Part shown: piece after piece, positions 6,582-9,111 of the stretch
How the letters are laid out: every line of letters starts with the position of its first letter
How positions within the stretch are numbered: position 1 is the stretch's first letter
Assembly (NCBI GenBank): GCA_023145655.1
Contig: JAGLDI010000014.1
Location: 1 to 9,111 of the forward strand
Source: Desulfuromusa sp.
GTDB lineage: Bacteria; Desulfobacterota; Desulfuromonadia; Desulfuromonadales; Geopsychrobacteraceae
Reading direction: 5' to 3'
Length of the DNA stretch: 9,111 nt
Program-made: the position numbers and the translations under genes
The notes under the pieces: generated by a model
Seen by the model: only the letters and a program-made list of their open reading frames with translations
What the model was told of the DNA's origin: nothing
The model's database searches: none

Positions 6582-7967
6582 TTAGCGCAATTGAAACAGC
6601 GCGTTGTTCAGTGCCTCTTTCATTACCTCCTCTAAGGAGGGATGATAGACCGGCATCTGCAGTATTTCGCCAACCGTCATTTTGTGTTCAATCGCCAACA
6701 CCAGGACATGAGCCATATGTTCCGCACCACGACCAAATATCTCTGCCCCAAGGAGAGAGCCACCCTCCTTATCGACATAAACCTGAATCATTCCCCGTTG
6801 ATCATTGTAAATTTCATGACGAGGCCCACGCGCCATCCGTGCCCGCCCAATAACCACCTGCTCAGAATCGAGAGAACTGTAAGTTGTCCCGACTGTCGCC
6901 ATCTCCGGATCGGTAAAATAGATTCCAAGGCCAGGAGTCCTTTTGCCCTCCTTCCGGACGGGAAAAGAGATTGCACTTGCAGCGGCGACCCGACCTTCAA
7001 TGTATGCTTCGTGCCATAACGGCAGATCTTCGGTCACATCACCGGCAACAAAGACCGGGGCGGTACCACACTGCATGGTCAGGGAGTCATACTCTGGCAG
7101 CCCTCTGTCATCAAGAACCAGACCACTGTTCTCAAGGTTCATGCTGCGCAGATTAGAGGCTCTACCACTGGCAAGGAGTACCCGTTCATAGGTTTTCACC
7201 ACAGTTTCACCGTCACTAGTGAGATAGGTGAGTTCATAACCATCGGCAACCTTGGTCGCCTTGGTAAAGTTTCCCTGGGGAATAATATTGAGTTCCTGCT
7301 GCAGAGTTCGCAACACTTCGCGCTGCATGTCTGGATGGGTAAAAGAACCAATCCGGCCACTGCGCCCATAGAGGGTGGTCTCAACTCCAAGACGATGAAA
7401 TGCCTGCCCCAGTTCCAGGGCAATAACGCCAAGGCCAACCACTGCCAGCGATTTGGGAAGATCGTCGAGCTCAAAAATAGTATCACTGGTATCAAGTTCA
7501 TCTCGCAGGGGTTCAAAAACCGCTGAGACATAAGGGGTTGAACCGCAAGCAAGGATGATTTTTTTCGCCTTGACCCGTAACTTGCCAGCGACATCAATCG
7601 TCTGCGGAGCAACAAAGGTCGCTTTTCCTTCAACTTTGTATTGATCCTCGATGTTGTCAACGTAACTCAACACACTACCTACAAATTTATCAGCTCTATC
7701 CTGCTTCAGACGTTCAAAAACCCGCTTACCATTGACCTGATAATGGCCATCGATGCCAAAAAATGCCCCTTCATCAATGGCGTGGGCAAGATCTCCAGCG
7801 GCGATCAACATCTTACTTGGCATACAGCCAACCCTGGCACAGGTGGTGCCGTAGGGACCGTGCTGAATCAGCAGGAGACTCTCGGTTTTCTTGCGAATCC
7901 GGCTGAAAGCCCCCAACCCCGCGGTTCCAATACCGATAATGGCATACTCTACTTCACGCGTTTCCAT
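6582..7967 (-). CDS. Dihydrolipoamide dehydrogenase-family flavoprotein disulfide oxidoreductase
   Basis: A complete class I pyridine nucleotide-disulfide oxidoreductase of 461 residues from the ATG at 7967, which has a good GGGAG ribosome site 6 nt upstream; a GTG directly before it is unlikely. An FAD-binding GIGTAG (12-17) leads to the redox-active pair in TTCARVGCMPSK (Cys43 and Cys48), then an NAD(P)-binding GLGVIALELG (178-187), the second FAD motif VAGD (306-309), and the dimer-interface HPSLEE (His442, Glu446), which supplies the acid-base pair of lipoamide dehydrogenase. All catalytic residues are present. No 2-oxoacid dehydrogenase or lipoyl-domain gene is visible, so a role in such a complex is not supported. 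It overlaps the upstream dehydratase gene by 14 nt and so is probably co-translated with it. The substrate is unknown: free lipoamide, another disulfide, or a lipid-pathway redox partner are all possible. Confidence 0.9.
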   Translation of the reverse strand: METREVEYAIIGIGTAGLGAFSRIRKKTESLLLIQHGPYGTTCARVGCMPSKMLIAAGDLAHAIDEGAFFGIDGHYQVNGKRVFERLKQDRADKFVGSVLSYVDNIEDQYKVEGKATFVAPQTIDVAGKLRVKAKKIILACGSTPYVSAVFEPLRDELDTSDTIFELDDLPKSLAVVGLGVIALELGQAFHRLGVETTLYGRSGRIGSFTHPDMQREVLRTLQQELNIIPQGNFTKATKVADGYELTYLTSDGETVVKTYERVLLASGRASNLRSMNLENSGLVLDDRGLPEYDSLTMQCGTAPVFVAGDVTEDLPLWHEAYIEGRVAAASAISFPVRKEGKRTPGLGIYFTDPEMATVGTTYSSLDSEQVVIGRARMARGPRHEIYNDQRGMIQVYVDKEGGSLLGAEIFGRGAEHMAHVLVLAIEHKMTVGEILQMPVYHPSLEEVMKEALNNALFQLR

Positions 7968-9111
7968 CACTATCTCCCTGCAGGTAAAGTTTGATCGAAA
8001 AATCCTTCAACTGATAAATAATCTTTCCATCCACCGACAAAAAACCATCTGCTTTTAATGTTTTCATATCGTCATCAATTGCAGTAATGACGGCTTCTAC
8101 CAGAATTATTTTATTGGTGGGAATAATTTGACCACGATAATTCCAGCTGTGTTTTTCACCGCAAACAACCGTCTCAAACTGTGAATTGATGTCAACTCCC
8201 CACTTTTTGGCAGCAACCACTTTTAACAGTTGCAAGAATGATTCAAGACCAAGAGAACCAGGGCAAACCGGATCTTGATAGAAGTGGGCCTTAAAAAACC
8301 ATTCATCAGGATCAACAACTTTGCTGCCACGAATGTACCCCAGCCCTTGAGACCCTCCTGTGGAAGAAAATACTTCAATCTCATCCAGCATACAGAGTTT
8401 GCTGTCCGGATATGGTGGTTCCTCAGGATAAGCAAACTGCTCAGCACCAGCCGACTCTGTGTCAGTAAGCTGATGGAGGGTTGCCCCTTGCACCCCGACC
8501 TGCTGGGCCAATGATTCTTTGGAGAAGAAGCCAAACACCGTATCTCCCGTATAAACCGGCCCCTGTCGATCACTCACTGCAAAATCATAACTCTGAATAA
8601 TCATCCCACCACTGCTGGCAATTCGGGTGATTTTTACTTCTATTGACAGAGTTCCCGAGGTTACCGTTACCGGACGATGCTGAACCGCATTGCCGTCGAG
8701 ATTACGGAATGAAAGATCGGTTTCACTGGTCAAGGCAGAGCCTAGATAAGCTGCCAGCCAGCCACATGGCTGCAGAGCGATTTCAAGCAAGACACTGAAC
8801 GGCATATAGGATTGTCGATTTGCAGCAAAATACCAGGCATCTGTCGGCACATCATATTCAGCGGTAACCGTCACCCCTTCCACCAGTTTCCATGGTTCCC
8901 CGTTGATCGCCACAATCCGATCCAGAAACTGAAATGGTGGGCCGGGAAGTCGGGCAATTTTACGCTGTTGATCAAAAACCCGGTAAGGTTCACCAAACGC
9001 GACCGATGGCTTGCCAATGGCAAAAGCAGTAATTTTATCGGTGTCGTAAAGGATCTGCTTTGCAGCAACAACCGGGCTCTGTGGCTGCCGTTGCCATAGT
9101 GCCTCAACTTT
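7954..9111 (-). CDS. pfaC: PfaC-like PUFA synthase subunit, C-terminal FabA-type dehydratase module, 5' end cut by the window
   Basis: The minus-strand frame is open from base 9111 to TGA 7954-7956, giving 385 visible C-terminal residues; an internal GTG at 8913 is not the start, because recognisable family sequence continues upstream of it. In order (visible numbering): a linker with FAIGKPSVAFG (about 31-41) and LPGPPFQFLDR (54-64) as seen before dehydratase modules of PUFA synthases; a first hot-dog half with DAWYFAANR (91-99) and LQPCGWLAAYLGSALTS (113-129), lacking a histidine at the catalytic position; and a second half with FKAHFYQDPVCPGSLGLE (273-290), matching FabA active-site sequence with catalytic His276 and Glu290. 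Such a double hot-dog dehydrates 3-hydroxyacyl-ACP and can isomerise the double bond, building the cis-polyene of PUFAs. Ketosynthase and chain-length domains, if present, lie beyond the right edge. A standalone FabA-like protein is less likely given this linker. Confidence 0.85.
   Translation of the reverse strand, partial: KVEALWQRQPQSPVVAAKQILYDTDKITAFAIGKPSVAFGEPYRVFDQQRKIARLPGPPFQFLDRIVAINGEPWKLVEGVTVTAEYDVPTDAWYFAANRQSYMPFSVLLEIALQPCGWLAAYLGSALTSETDLSFRNLDGNAVQHRPVTVTSGTLSIEVKITRIASSGGMIIQSYDFAVSDRQGPVYTGDTVFGFFSKESLAQQVGVQGATLHQLTDTESAGAEQFAYPEEPPYPDSKLCMLDEIEVFSSTGGSQGLGYIRGSKVVDPDEWFFKAHFYQDPVCPGSLGLESFLQLLKVVAAKKWGVDINSQFETVVCGEKHSWNYRGQIIPTNKIILVEAVITAIDDDMKTLKADGFLSVDGKIIYQLKDFSIKLYLQGDSDGNA

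Noticed and set aside
8914..9111. The dehydratase as a complete 319-residue protein starting at GTG 8913
   Set aside because: The frame continues upstream to the window edge with sequence typical of PUFA-synthase dehydratase modules (LPGPPFQFLDR), so the GTG is an internal valine codon.

Overview
The window is 9.1 kb in which every supported gene lies on the minus strand, so transcription runs from high to low coordinates. Read in that direction it holds: the 3' part of a PfaC-like polyunsaturated fatty acid (PUFA) synthase gene, visible as a FabA-type dehydratase module; a gene for a dihydrolipoamide dehydrogenase-family flavoprotein; the complete long-chain olefin set oleA, oleB, oleC, oleD in canonical order; a Sfp-type phosphopantetheinyl transferase (PPTase); a possible 45-codon ORF; tRNA-Cys(GCA); an intrinsic terminator; and the 5' part of a TauE/SafE-family permease gene that runs off the left edge.

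The central feature is the joining of two lipid pathways. OleA condenses two fatty acyl thioesters head to head, OleD reduces the resulting beta-keto acid, OleC closes the beta-hydroxy acid to a beta-lactone, and OleB decarboxylates the lactone to a long-chain internal olefin. Directly upstream is a PUFA-synthase-type dehydratase, and directly downstream is a PPTase of the kind needed to arm acyl carrier protein domains. The simplest reading is one locus that makes polyunsaturated acyl chains and condenses them into a polyene hydrocarbon, comparable to the C31:9 polyene of Shewanella. The product is an inference, because the synthase genes upstream are not in the window. The flavoprotein between the two halves has no obvious place in either pathway and is the least explained gene.

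Spacing supports coordinated expression. The dehydratase and flavoprotein genes overlap by 14 nt, oleB and oleC are 3 nt apart, oleC and oleD share an ATGA overlap, and oleD and the PPTase are 1 to 13 nt apart. The only sizeable gaps in the block are flavoprotein-oleA (90 nt, with a weak terminator-like hairpin) and oleA-oleB (63 or 108 nt, depending on the oleB start). No stretch longer than 300 nt lacks a gene.

The host is a Gram-negative type bacterium of moderate GC. OleA closely resembles the Shewanella type as I remember it, and separate oleB and oleC genes argue against the actinobacterial oleBC-fusion form. A marine deltaproteobacterium (Desulfuromonadales or relatives) or a gammaproteobacterium fits best. 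This is inference from gene content, not a taxonomic marker. No insertion sequence, CRISPR array, rRNA or phage gene was seen.
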